Positions 1 through 11,760 of a stretch of 64,000 nt of DNA are shown here, one piece after another; positions within the stretch are counted from its first letter, which is position 1; the number at the start of each line of letters is the position of its first letter. Made by a program: the position numbers and the translations under genes. The notes below the pieces were generated by a model. That model searched no databases. It worked only from the letters and a program-made list of their open reading frames with translations, and was not told the DNA's origin. The stretch lies in contig CM060174.1 of the NCBI GenBank assembly GCA_030549775.1, positions 52,888,707-52,952,706 on the forward strand. The letters run 5' to 3'. This DNA comes from Tamarix chinensis. Lineage: Eukaryota > Streptophyta > Magnoliopsida > Caryophyllales > Tamaricaceae.

Positions 1-110
1 AGAAGAAGAAGAAGAAGAAGAAGAAGAAGAAGAAGAAGAAGGAGGAGGAGGAGGAGGAGAAGAAGGAGAAGGAGAAGAAGAAGAAGAAGAGGAAGATGGC
101 ACGAGGGATG
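1..110. repeat. AGA/GGA purine microsatellite
   Basis: Uninterrupted AGA triplets at the left edge pass into GGA and mixed purine repeats. The tract lies inside the 3' LTR of element A. Read on the minus strand it is pyrimidine-rich, matching the pyrimidine-rich tracts inside the other LTRs of this window. Confidence 0.9.
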
Positions 111-516
111 GTAGGGTGATGGTAAGAGGAGTATGTGGGAGGCAAGTGGAGAGATGAATGCAGAAGACGAGAAACTCCTTGTGCCATAAAATTGGTGTAG
201 GAGAAGAAAGAAAGGAAAATAAAAGAAAAAAAGCAAGAAATGGAAAGAAAGGAAGAAAAGAAAAGGAAAAGAGAGAAAGGTTAGGGAATTAGGATTATAT
301 TAGGAACTTTGGGATTAACCAAATAATTTAGAATAGCAAAAATTTTAGCAGTTATTGATTTTGGGTTATGAATATTCGGTTGATCTCAATTATGGTTTTG
401 GTTTCGATTAAAGTTTTGGGATTAAGAAATTTAGTTAAGGCTAACAATAAGATTTATTAGGATTAGAATCAAATTAGAATCAAGTTTTAGGTTAAGAAAA
501 ACTTTCGAGTATTACA
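1..516 (-). mobile_element. Element A 3' LTR (partial, runs off left edge)
   Basis: On the minus strand the LTR begins TGTAATACTCG at 516, directly after a purine tract, as expected for the start of U3. The AT-rich text leading up to it resembles the ends of two other A-family LTRs, at 15,405-15,591 and 49,400-49,632. The far end of this LTR lies outside the window, so its length and the target duplication cannot be seen. No gene is present in it. Confidence 0.75.
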
Positions 517-531
517 TTATTACCCCCTTAG
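517..531 (-). other. Polypurine tract of element A
   Basis: On the minus strand CTAAGGGGGTAATAA sits immediately before the LTR start at 516. This is where plus-strand DNA synthesis is primed in Ty3/gypsy elements. Element D has the related AAGGGGATAATGA at the same place before its 3' LTR. Confidence 0.7.
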
Positions 532-639
532 AAGAGACTTCATCCTGAAAGTCAACAAGTCGAGGTTAGAGGCAAAGAGGAAAAATGAAGCAAGGAAAGT
601 GATCTTGCTGGTCAAGTTGTAAGATTCGATACTATACTA

Positions 640-1990
640 CTGGGTACTACTCCCTTAAAAGAGAAAGGAACTCAAAACTTAACACACCTTCAATAAAAAT
701 CTCGGGTTGTAATTCGCGCATATCCTTCTTGGTTTCCCATGTTGCTTTTTATACCCCATGGTGGCTCCAAAGAACCTTCGTGAGTAATGGTGAGCTTGTA
801 TGAGTTTGCCGAATCTTGGTGTCGAGAATCCTTAAAGGCCTCTCCTCGTAGGACAATGAATCATCGAGCTCAATATCATCTGGTTTGATCACGTGTGACG
901 AATCTACTACATACTTCCGTAGTTGAGAAATGTGGAATACATTATGAACTTGGGCTAACTCTGGTGGAAGTGATAGGGGGTATGCAACCTCCCCAATCCT
1001 ATCAAAAATCTCATAAGGACCAATGTATCTTGGGCCTAGCTTACCCTTTCGACCAAATCTTCAGACCCCATTGGTAGGTGAAACCCTCAACAAAACTCTG
1101 CCCCATAGTTCAAATCCATCACTACGACGTCACTAATCTTTGTCGCTTCTGGCGACTCTAAGCTGCCCTCATTATGTCCTGAATCACCTAAACTTTCAGA
1201 TTCATCTCGTTAGTCATCTCTGGTCCTAGTACCATAGTCTCATTGATGTCGCTCCAACATAGAGGTGTCCAATACTTGCATCCATACAATGCCTCAAATG
1301 GTTCCATTCCAATGCTAGCATGATAACTGCTGTTGTATGAGAACTTAACTAAGTGTAGGCAATCTTCTCAACTGCCTTGAAAGTCCAAAAAGCTCGTAGG
1401 ATATCCTCTAGATTCTAAATCATCCTCTCACTCTACACATCTGTAGCCAGATGGAAGGCGGTACTCATCCTCAATCTTGTGCCCATAGCCTCGTACAATT
1501 TCCTCTAGAGGTGCGAACGAAATCTTGAATCCCTATCAAATACTATTTTACTAAGCGCACTGTGCCTACTCACTACAAACCTCATATATGCATCAGGCTA
1601 CTGATCCATACTGCAAGTCAACTTCATCAACACAAATACTGCTGATTTTTTCAACCTGTTGATGACGACCTAAATCATGTCACACCCGCTGGGAGTCCTC
1701 GATAGTCTATAGATAAAATCTATCGAGATGGAATCCCACTTCCACCTTGAAAAATAAAAAGGTTGAACTAACTCTATAGGTCTTCGGTGCTCGATTTTAA
1801 CCTCTTGACATGTCAAAATCCTTGACACAAACTTCACTACTTCTTGCTTCATGTGAGGCTACTAGTAGATCCTTTTAAGGTCTTTATACAACTTATCACC
1901 TCCCAGATGGATAGAATATGGAGTATAGTGACCTTCCTCTAAAATTTTGTGCTTCAGATTAGCATAAATTTGAGGCACACACTAAAGACC
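640..1990 (-). pseudogene. Element A integrase with chromodomain-like tail (broken)
   Basis: Minus-strand reading gives an integrase in order. First come the HHCC-type zinc region and its LTCQ motif (about 1,800-1,990), with an open stretch at 1,670-1,852. The catalytic core follows (about 1,250-1,750), then a GPYEI-type segment and an HNVFH-S-LRKYV segment (about 900-1,100). Last is a tail with EERPLRILD, KVLW-HHGV and a degenerate ATWE motif (about 690-860). This tail is typical of Tekay/Del chromoviruses. Several in-frame stops and frame changes show it is dead. It lies downstream of RNase H, in the gag-PR-RT-RH-IN order of Ty3/gypsy. Family assignment is secure; exact domain edges are estimates. 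Confidence 0.85.
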
Positions 1991-1999
1991 TCGATAGCG

Positions 2000-2770
2000 A
2001 ATGCTACCATCCTTGTGAATCTGAAAACTATCTGCCCCACCATCCTGGAGCTTCTATTGAATCCTCTCAAGTTTAACATCCCCAGGCTGTCCCGCTAGGA
2101 TCTCATTAAAAACCGTTGGAGTGATCGTCGGTGCACTCATTTAAACCTCTAGGTGACCATGCCGTATCATTTCTATTCTCATCTCTCCACATTCCTCCAA
2201 CAACCGACTAGTAATCACTATAGGACTCAAATTGTGTGATGTCTTCCTACTAAAGGCATCTACAACAACGTTAGCCTTACCCTTGTGGTAAGTCAACTCG
2301 ATATCATAGTCCTTCACTAACTCTATCCATCTCCTCTACCTCATATTCAACTCCTTTTGAGTGAATATATACTCGAGCCTCTTGTTGCCGGTTTAGAATT
2401 TTCACTTAGTCCCATACAAATAATGCCTCTAAATCTTCATTGCCGAACACAACTGCAACCAACTTCAAATCATGTGTTGGGTAATTCTGCTCATGCTGCT
2501 TTAACTGATGAAAAGTGTAAGCCACTACCTTACCATGCTGCACCAATACACAACCCAGTCCATGCTTTCATACATCACTCTAGACCTCAAACCTGTTGGA
2601 TCCCAATGGTTGAGTCAAAATTAGTGTTGTAGTCAACTACTACTTCAACTCCTGAAATGCTCCATCACAAGCATCGTCCCACTGAAACTTAGTCATTTTC
2701 TTCAAAAGGTTCATCAAAGGAGGGGCTATCTTCGAGAATTTCTAACAAAGAGTCTATAATACCAGACCAA
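2000..2770 (-). pseudogene. Element A RNase H region (broken)
   Basis: Continues the minus-strand polyprotein downstream of the reverse transcriptase. Recognisable pieces are a finger/connection segment ending in a WDDACDGAFQELK-like stretch, then [40 protein letters not shown] and DYDIELTYHKGKANVVVDAFSR. These are the usual Ty3/gypsy RNase H blocks, which degrade the RNA strand of the RNA-DNA hybrid during reverse transcription. Stops and frameshifts break it. A plus-strand open frame at 2,357-2,632 is only a shadow. Confidence 0.85.
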
Positions 2771-2779
2771 ACCTAGAAA

Positions 2780-3420
2780 ACTACGTACCTCAAGGACGCT
2801 AGTAGGTGCCTTCTACTTAGTAGTTGCTAGAATCATTGTCGGTTCCACAGTGACTCCTCCTACTGACACCACATGACCTAAGAATGTAACCGTTGACAGG
2901 AAAAACTTTGCATTTGGAGAGTTTAGCATATAGCTTGTTCTCCCGAAGGAGTGATAAAATCGTCCATAGATGCTGCTCATTCTCATCTCTACTCCGAGAG
3001 TAAATCAAAATATTATCAATGAAGACCACAATAAAATGATCCAGGAACGGCTAAAAGATCCTCGTCATCAAATCTATAAAAATGATAGGCACATTAGTAA
3101 GCCCAAAAGGCATCACCGTAAAATCATACTGCCCGTATCGTGTCCTAAAGGCCATCTTTATGATGTCTACCTCGGTGATGTGTAGGTGATGATAACCCGA
3201 CCTCAAGTTGATCTTTGAGAAAATCTAAGCACCCCGAAGCTGATCAAATCAATACACAGATGAAGGCTCACATCCTTCTTCTTTACAAATAACACTGGTG
3301 CTCCCCATGGAGACTTACTCGGACAAACGTACCCATGTGCCACTAGATCCTCTAGTTGAGTCTTTAACTCCCGCAACTCTACCGGTGCCATCTGGTAAGA
3401 TGCCTTTGAAACTGGCTCCG
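2780..3420 (-). pseudogene. Element A reverse transcriptase (broken)
   Basis: The N-terminal part, in an open stretch at 3,203-3,706, shows MAPVELRELKTQLEDL followed by the SPWGAPVLFVKKKD block. Further along come VMPFGLTN and the catalytic loop, read as FIDN-ILIYSR in an open stretch at 2,817-3,029. The second aspartate of the usual YXDD box is therefore replaced by asparagine, which alone would abolish activity. A frame change separates the two stretches. The closest relative in the window is the RT of element D at 37,380-38,039. Confidence 0.9.
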
Positions 3421-3560
3421 CCCTTGGTACTAATTCAATGGTGAGGTCTATTTCCCGAACCGTTGACATACCTGGTATCTCTTTCGAAAAAAAATCAAGA
3501 AATTCTTGAGCAATCGAGATATCCTCCAACGCTGATACATCCTTATTCAGATCCTGAACT

Positions 3561-4178
3561 CTATACCAATACATAGGGTAACCCCTTTGGACCAACGAAT
3601 AAAATGCGTGGGCAGATACGATTTTTCGTTGTAGATCTAGGCTTGCATCTCCTATTAGAGACCCTAGCAACCTGTGGTCCCCGCAACACAACTCGCTCCT
3701 GTGCATAATCTATTACGTCTCTATATTTCCCTAGAATATCTATCCCAAGGATAGTGTTAAAATCCTTTAAGTCCAACTCAACCAAGTCCACTAGGAAGTC
3801 TACCTCACTTATCTCTAAGGCCACATCCAAGTAGAGCCTAGTACAATCCATTCTATCCCCATAAGGAAACATCACAGAAATATACACACAAGCAAATGGA
3901 GATATAACAGCTTTAGCAATGAAAGTAGAAGATACTAATGACAAGGATGCTCCCGAATCAAACAACACATATGCTGGTAATAAACGAATGGAAAATGTAC
4001 CTATGACTACATCTATTTGTTGATCAATCTTTGCTTGGCTGATGACATTCAAGCGCCCGATGGCTGTCCTCCCTGATATCCTCCATGATATGCTTTGGAA
4101 CCCTGAGTCTATCCTCCTTCTTTCTGAGAAAAGAGCGAGGTCCTTGCGGTCTCTCCTTAGTCTCCCTAGGTTGTACAC
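3561..4178 (-). pseudogene. Element A aspartic protease and gag-pol linker
   Basis: A 205-codon open stretch, the longest in the element. It contains the retropepsin active site DSGAS (DSGA codons at 3,948-3,959), followed by a DFNTILGIDILGKYRDVIDYAQERVVLRGP block typical of plant Ty3/gypsy protease. Element D has a matching block at 37,150-37,240. The protease would cut the gag-pol polyprotein. The frame overlaps the RT-containing frame at 3,203-3,706 at their junction, so a frameshift separates PR from RT. Confidence 0.85.
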
Positions 4179-4179
4179 T

Positions 4180-5290
4180 GGCTAGGGCTAGTGCCCTCTG
4201 GTGAAACTGCTGCTGTGGCAGTTGGTAGGTTCATTGCTGATATGCCTACTGCTGAGTAAAAATGGTCCCTACTGATGCTGACACTAAAAAGACTCGTGAC
4301 TCAGTTTACCACATGTTCTACACAGAATAGGAGTTCCTTGAATATTTCACCCCGGATGATCCCGATAACAAAAATGACACATGAAGCGCCTAACCAGACC
4401 AAAAGGTCTGCTCTGTCCCCCCAGCTGATAACTCAATGGTACACTCCCCCATAACTGAATCTTGCCTCTAGAACCTTGTATCTCTAGCTTCCTCTTACCC
4501 AAAATAGAAGCCTACTCCTATACCATAGTAGTGGAGACACAAGCCCACTCATACAAGGTGGCTAAGTCTTGAAAAGCCACAATAGCCATCATCCTCCTAA
4601 TGCTAAAGTGAAGCCTCTGCTCGAACTAATACATGACCATAGATGCGCTAGCTGCTATTACTTGTGCAAACATCAATGGCATCGAGAATCTAGCATGGTA
4701 ATGCCTCATGGTCATGCCATCCTAGGTCAATTGCATGAACTCCTTCAATTTATCCTTCTTGAGGCTTTTAGGATAAAACTTGTTGCGGATTGATGTCTTA
4801 AAGTCCTCCTAAGACATATGTGGTCCTTCCTTCACACGATGACTTACCAACCAAGTTTCAACTACTCCCTAGAGAAAGAAAGCTACAATGCTAGCCTTTC
4901 GAGCAGGCGGGTAATCTAGTGCCATGTATGTCATGTCCATATCGTGGATACATCACTCCAAGATAACTAGGTCCTCGTCACTAAAGTAGAGCATCGAGTT
5001 ATGCCTTATAACCCTCCAAAGCCAGTCTTCCCTAATGCACATGGTGACTAACTAGCTGTAAGAAAGAAATTATGTTATGGCCTAAGACTTCCTAGAAAAA
5101 TAACACATAATGCACATAATTCACATTTTCAAGGCCACCTAGGCTACTCGCACTCGGTTCCTCATAAGTTAATTCGGGTCACATATAATAAAACTAGGTT
5201 TTCTTATATGTGAAATAGACCATAGAATTCAGATGAGGGATAGCTGAAAACCAAATTTTGAAAATCAAAACACGATAATCAAAACTAAAA
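4180..5290 (-). pseudogene. Element A gag (broken)
   Basis: Lies between the primer-binding site and the protease on the minus strand. A zinc knuckle of the form C-x2-C-x4-H-x4-C is encoded at 4,281-4,322, with a stop just before its last cysteine. Upstream text has the composition of a retroelement capsid but is heavily broken, and no open frame of useful length remains. Plus-strand frames here, such as 4,569-4,793, are shadows. Confidence 0.65.
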
Positions 5291-5302
5291 GCTTTGATAC
5301 CA
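5291..5302 (-). other. Primer-binding site of element A (tRNA-iMet)
   Basis: Minus strand reads TGGTATCAAAGC, one base different from the plant initiator-methionine primer site TGGTATCAGAGC. It lies three bases after the 5' LTR end at 5,306. This fixes the orientation of element A as minus. Confidence 0.85.
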
Positions 5303-5305
5303 ACT

Positions 5306-6620
5306 TGTAACACCCCCAAATTTACTACTAGAAATTTTTTTTAAGCGAAAGCATATAATCAAATAGTTGGGTGTTACCGCCGTATTGACATAAGTATGGC
5401 TTATCCCACCATCCTTACATCAATCACAAGGAAAAAATATTACAAAATTTAAAATATGATTAGAAAGAGATGAGATAACTTTTAATAACATTAAATTAGA
5501 TTTTGGAGATCAACTCCGATTATAATATAAAATTATAACAAAAAGGGATCCCATGAAACTAAGAGTCTAAAAAGGTATCTGGGTAAAAACTATCATCTGG
5601 ATAACATGACTCTATACTCAAAAATGATATGAATGAATCACTCCTCCACATATATCGCATCAAAAGCTAAAAAATTAGCCACCTGGTCCTCATCGACCTA
5701 CACAAAAACATCTAGATCGTCTATTCATTGGATTGAGCAACACCCATAAAATGGATGATCAGTACGCTACGTACTGAGTAAGGTAACGTTATAGTCAAGT
5801 AGGGATAATAAAAGAATTCTCATCATCAAATCATACGCAAATTAAAGAATGCCAGATAAATACTGATTCCAGGTCTCTCATTACATATACCATATTTCAA
5901 ATCTATTATTTACTTTGAGTTCAGGGACCCCACTATTCTAAAATCGGTGGAACGGTCTGAAACACCTCTTGGGGAGAAAACACCAAAGCCACTATTATTA
6001 TCAGGTGGAATGGAGCCTACACCTCTCCAAAGAAAAATACTCCTCAGTTACTATTTGTTAAACCGTGGAATGGCCTTAAGCACCTCTCGGGGACAACATA
6101 TCCGAACTACTATTACTATTCGATGGAACGGATTCAACACCTTAGTCCTGACTCACATAGACTTCTACTTTAAATGATTAATATCTTTCTATTTAAACTT
6201 TAACTCTTAAATGTATTTGCATTCACACTGAGTAATGGGCCCCATTATTGTTAGTTTGGTGGAATGGACTTGAGCATCTCTCGGGTATAACACACCCGAG
6301 CAATTATTATTATCAGGTGGAATGGAGCCATATAAACACCTTAGCCCGACCCAAGTGATCTTTCACTTTAAATTGTGCCTCATTCAGAGTTGATTGTATA
6401 TTATCATTTCAAACTCATCTAAGTACACAATACATAAAATTAAACATAAGCATAACCACGTAATTATCCTCAAATTACCATAATACCCTCAGGGTAATTC
6501 AAGACAGTTGTATTCTCCCAAGACTTTATAAAACCCAAAATATATACATTTCCAATCATTATCTAAAATACATATCCTTAGTTTTCCAAAGCATTTGACC
6601 CTCCTATCGCATCTAATAAA
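5306..6620 (-). mobile_element. Element A 5' LTR (truncated)
   Basis: On the plus strand it starts TGTAACACCCCC, the LTR end in element orientation. It runs through text shared with the A-family LTRs at 7,358 and 38,040, including the segments near CATCCTTACATCAATCACA and GTACTGAGTAAGGTAAC. It carries copies of a CCACTATT..GGTGGAA..GG subrepeat at about 5,930-6,340. Similarity fades near 6,600, about 1.3 kb in, whereas complete family members are about 3 kb. The U3 half is therefore missing. No gene inside. Confidence 0.75.
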
Positions 6621-7357
6621 CTATGCGGCGGAATGTGACCGCATCAAGGATATTGAGGTCGCTATACTGGCATAATGGAGTAGCCAGAAAGCCTATGAGA
6701 TTAACATGGAAATATTAAATAATGCACATGATAAGTGATCCATATCCTAAGGCTACCTGGTTATATCTAACCATATGTGACACATGCCTAAAGATGTTAG
6801 CTCTGAAGCAAATGGTAGTGGAAGAGAGGATGTGATCCACCATTTACCAATCATTTAGAGTCATATCAACCCCAAACCCTATGCGAGGGAACAAAATAGA
6901 GGACACTATGTAGTGGCACACTCGTTTGAAGGATGGGAGACAATAGGAGCTCATGCTACCTCTGTATATAATGTGACGATGGTACATATCCATCAAGATC
7001 TCATCTAGAATGAGAGCATGCATCCACTCAACATAATTAATGTCAGTCTCGATGTTTTTAGGAATCTCATTTATATGAGCCAGCCTAGATTCATCGAGAG
7101 TGATGAGAACACCCAAGACATGTGTGGTGATTGTTTATCCTTGAACATGGACATTGATTTGTACATAGAATAAATGAACCAAGTCTGGATGGACTAGCTC
7201 TTGGAGAGTAAAGAGAGGGAGTAGGTGAAGGCCGGTAAGAGATTGTATGAAAGGAAGTTTAAATTGATTTGTTCAAGAATGGGCATAGATGCATTTTTTA
7301 GATTCGCTTTTTATCATCCATAGTCTGAAAAAATGAGTGGAGTGAGGAGATGACTCA
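6620..7357 (-). pseudogene. Fragment of a plant transposon-like protein (downstream half)
   Basis: On the minus strand, coding-like text runs from about 7,340 to 6,844, with 90 open codons at 6,844-7,116. It includes TLQELVHPDLVHLFYVQINVHV, then VLGVLITLDESRLAHINEIP, and later LPSFKRVCHYIVSSILFPRIGFG. This pattern (a strand-rich block, then V-G-V-ITLDE-RLA, then a C-HYI-ILFPR segment) resembles the putative plant transposon protein family (Pfam Transposase_32 as I recall it). That family is common in retroelement-derived loci. The upstream half appears to lie at 15,592-15,963, separated by LTR A2. Assignment is tentative. Confidence 0.4.
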
Positions 7358-10300
7358 TATAACACCCCAAAACTTACAAATTAAAATTATTTTTTTACAG
7401 TAGAAACTTATAACCAAAATACTAGGTGTTACTACCATAATAGATTTAAGTCTGGCTTACCATACCATCCTCATATCAATCATATGGCCAAAACCATTAC
7501 AAGTAAAATAGAGTAAGCTGAAATAAGAGAAGCTTTATAATGTGAATATGCGTTTGGAGATTATCTCCTAGTATAATATCTAAAATGTAGACAAATGGGA
7601 TACCAGGGATCAACGAGTCCAAAAAGGTATCCGGATAAAATAACACCTAGACAACATGACTCTTCTCCCAAACAACCAGTACAGATAAAGGTCACACTTC
7701 CTTATAAAATGCATTAAAGGAAGCAAAATCATCAACTGTGTCCCCAAAGACCCGCACAAAGCCATCATGGTATTCTACTTGTGGGAATGAGTAGCACCCA
7801 TATAAAGGATGATTATTATTCTATGTAATGAGTAAGGAAATAATATAGTTAAAATAGGGAAACATATGATTTTAGGCATTCATAGAGGAAAGTAGCATAC
7901 ATGCGAGGTACAAACAACAATACAAGATAAGTACTAGACCAGATTCATTTAATGAGATTATAACATGACCCATTCTTTTATTTACGTTGAGTTTAGGGAC
8001 TGCACTATTCTTAAATCAGTGGAATAGTTTGAAGCACCTCTTAAGGACAACACACCTAAGCTACTATTATCGTCCGGTAAAATGGATCAAACCACTCTTA
8101 AGGCAAAATGCTCCTAAGCCAATATTCTTAATCGGTGGAAAGGTTTGCATCACCTCCCTGGGATGATGCACAAGAGTCACTATTAACATCCAATGGAATA
8201 GACCCAACAGTTAGTCCTGGCTCACGTAATCGTCCATTTTAAATAATTAGTATTTTATTCATGAATGATTTATAAGGAAAAACATAATTAAGGTGAGAGA
8301 GGCTTCACCAAATAGGTAACAAGATTGTTCTCAAAGGTTGAGATGACTATTTTTCTCAAAAACCCTAAATTCAAATTCGAGATAAAACTCTTTTCGCAAT
8401 AATCTTCTATCCACTAAATTTAGTATATCTTCCTCAAATATTTTTACTATTATTAACATACTAGAAATATAAGGTCTAACTCCCATGTATTATACATGCA
8501 GTAATAGCCCTATCTGAAGAGTTACTATTTACAAAGCTCCTAAAGCTCTAATTTCATAAGTAAGCAATAATTTTTTTGAAAAGGCTCATTTAATTACCAA
8601 TTTTATTAAAAAAATTGTAGATTACCAATATCAACAACGTATCCAAAATTTGTGGCCTAACTCTAACATTTTACACATGTGATAATGATATTATCGCTTA
8701 AGGTTACTATTCTCAACTTATACTATTCTCTCATATGAAGAATTTATAACACTCATAACCACTCCCAAACACTTCACATGATATTATTAGCATATCATAA
8801 TCTTTCCAACCTAATAAAATACCAAAATACCAAAATACCAAAATTTCCAAAATAACCCTTATTAACTAAAATGCCCTCAAAATAGTCGATAACCTTTATT
8901 TTACAAAAAACTTACAATTTACTATAACATTATTTCGTACTTATCATAATTTATTAGGCCCATATTATTCTCCCATAATTTATACTTATTCATAAGAAAT
9001 ATGACTAATCATAACAACGTCATATCCACACCTCTTTTGTCATTCTTGCTCTTTCTCTAGCATATAATCCAAATTATCATAACATATCGTTAACAACATG
9101 CATTTAAAAATATAATAACAATAACATGATAATGCAAATAGCCATTCAAACATTTAGCACAAATCAGTAAACATTGACTAGTATCCTTCGTGAAAAGGCT
9201 CTGGTCTCTAAGCATGCTTATTCTATTTTGGCTCTTCTAGTACTCCTAGTAATTCACCTAAGAACAAATACCAAAACCATAATTACCAAATTAATATTTG
9301 ATAGATAAAATCATAATAATAATAATAATAATATATTCATTTTTGAAACTACCGAAACAACCTTATATATACACATTAAATAACACTTACTAAAGTGTGT
9401 GTATTTTTTTAACACATCACAACTCAATCACACTGCATGCACAACATGAGGACTATGCATGAAGACAGGGGGGTTGGTTGGTTTGAGGCAGTAGTGTGAG
9501 TTAGTGGTTGGTGGTGGATGGGTGTGCTGTGGGAAGGTTGGTGATGGCTGTTGGATGCTACAATGGAGGGTGGCGTTAGCTTGGTGGTGTAGAGTTGCTA
9601 TAGGGGAAGGGTTGTTGGATTAGAACTATAGTCAATTGGTTTGCATCGATGGTGGCAGTTGGCTGGGATATGCTGAGGTTGGTGCTACAGGAGAGGGTGC
9701 TCCATTGGGGTAGGAAAAAGAAAGGGGTTGGGCTCGGTGTAGTTACTAGGTGGTTGTAGCAAAAGGCTGTAGGTTGCGTTTGGTTGAGAAAGGGAGGCGT
9801 AAAGGAGGATGCAGGGGTTGGAGCATAGGTTGTTGGCGATGATGGAGTAGGGTAAAGAGACATAGGAGACATGGCTAGAGGCTGCATTTGGTTGGTGGAT
9901 TTTCTATAGAACAAATGAGGGAGGGAGAAGGCTATCAGTAGTGGCGATACTAGCAACTGCAGAATGGTTACTCCTTGGGTTGGTGTGTGATGGGCTAGAG
10001 GTAGAAGAGGTTGGAGGCTACCAAAAATTGTAGAAAACAAGTGGGGGACAAAGGGCATTTGGGGGAATTTATTGCTACAGGAACATATATATACAAATGT
10101 ATATACAAGGGAAGTAAGGGGTTGGGAATGGATGTGCAATGGAAAATGATAAAGAAAATAATAAAATAAAAATAAAAGAGTCCCTAACCCATAATCTCAG
10201 GTGTCAGACAAGATCGGGGTATAGGAGGCAAAGAAAAACAAAGATATGCACGCAAGGGTAAGGGAAGGGAAGAAAAAGGAAAAAAGAAAATGAAAGATAG

Positions 10301-10369
10301 TCAGTTTAAATAAATATAATATAGGTTAGGGTATTAGGTAGATTAATTAAATATTTATTAGAGAATAAA
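7358..10369 (-). mobile_element. A-family LTR A2, left part (interrupted)
   Basis: Starts TATAACACCCC, a TG-to-TA change of the family end TGTAACACCCC. It aligns along its length with the LTRs at 5,306 and 38,040. The right part, about 8,600-10,369, aligns with 47,675-49,500. It holds four subrepeats at about 8,000-8,220, a short AAT run near 9,312-9,333, and a low-complexity stretch at 9,430-10,140 whose minus-strand proline/serine-rich frame is not a convincing gene. The LTR is cut at 10,369 by B1 and continues at 15,405. No matching target duplication is visible around the whole LTR. Confidence 0.75.
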
Positions 10370-11364
10370 TGTAGCACCCCCAAAATTCACTCTAAATTTT
10401 TTTTTGAAAGAATAAAGTGGAAGCTAAAATAGAATTTGGGGAATGTTACCGCCACATCTAACACAAGATAAATGTCCACCATCTATCTCATGCTAGATGC
10501 AAGGCTAAAACCTGTCAAACAAAATTTCAAACATCCATGTCGTGAGGATAAACTCCCACTAGGAGATATCCACAGACAAATGGCAAGTGAGAATAAAATC
10601 ATCGCTGAATGAATCAGCGGAACTTATGAAATAAATCCGAATATTAAAAGCTTATCAGAGTATGAGAAAATTAAAAGACAATTACAACACCCCTAAATTT
10701 TATATACAATACTTTAAACTTCCAAAAATAAATACAGTACTGAAACCCAAGATAAAAAATAAATACAGCGGAACAAGATAAAACCCAACGGGTCAAATTC
10801 CAAATTGCTTACACTCTCAAGTCAAGCCTTCCACCCAAATACAATATTCGATCTCAAACCTACACAAGAGGTCTGCTCCCCACCATCGGTGGATCATCAT
10901 AGGACCCATTTAAACAAGGTAGTATCACAAGTGCATATTAAATTATAGTACACTACTGAGTAAATCTCACTACCCTACCTTATGGGACAGACGTAAACTA
11001 TAACATCAAATGCATATTAAATTATGGTACAATACATTGATACATTATTAGGCATACTCAAAACATACATCACAAGTCCTACCATACACATATAATAACA
11101 TGTGAAACATATGTAACATCCTATTTAAACATATAAGGGTGGTATGACCGAGGTATAAAGTAGCTCGAGCGCCTTGAGTAGGAATAATCCATATAATTGA
11201 TAATTCATTACATGGCCACACATAGAGCATATAACATAAGAATGAGCATGTAGATAACATACAACGATACATGTAATAAGGCCTGGTTACCTTTCAGGTA
11301 ACTTATTATTTATTCTCCTTAATAATATGTTCATTCCACACATACTCTTTAATAGTCAATGTGA

Positions 11365-11760
11365 GTGCAGGAACCCCACTATTATAGTCGATGGACCGAA
11401 AAACATACACACAAGGCAAAACACACCTAACCACTATTATTCGCCGGTGGACCGGTCTTCAGGGCAGAACGCTCCTCGCTACTATTATTCGCCAGTGGGC
11501 CGGTCTGGCCCCGACTCACATGGTGTTTCATTGGAAGTTATTAGTATCTTCCCCATGTCTTATCGATTTTACATTTGGTTTGCTGAGCACGGAATCCTCC
11601 ACTATAATAGCTGGTGGTCCAGAAATATATACAGGGCAAAACGCTCCTGGCCACTATTATTCGCCGATGGAACGGTCTCTAGGGCACCCCGGCTCCTGGC
11701 CACTATTATTAGACGATGGACCGGTCTGGGTCCAGCTCAACATCTTCGTCTTTAAGTGAT
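11365..11760. repeat. LTR subrepeats with CCACTATTAT..CGGTGGACCGGTC core
   Basis: About six copies of a unit whose core reads CCACTATTATTCGCCGGTGG followed by ACCGGTC, spaced irregularly at about 50-130 bases. The same core recurs in B3 at 39,765-40,100 and, more diverged, in A-family LTRs at 5,930-6,340, 8,000-8,220 and 38,680-38,850. Its reverse complement lies in the D LTR at 34,400-35,010. Confidence 0.8.

Noticed and set aside
9576..10139. 187-codon minus-strand open frame, proline/serine/threonine-rich
   Set aside because: It lies in low-complexity LTR text of A2. The composition (GGT/GTTG repeats on plus) explains the open frame, and no domain or conserved motif is seen.
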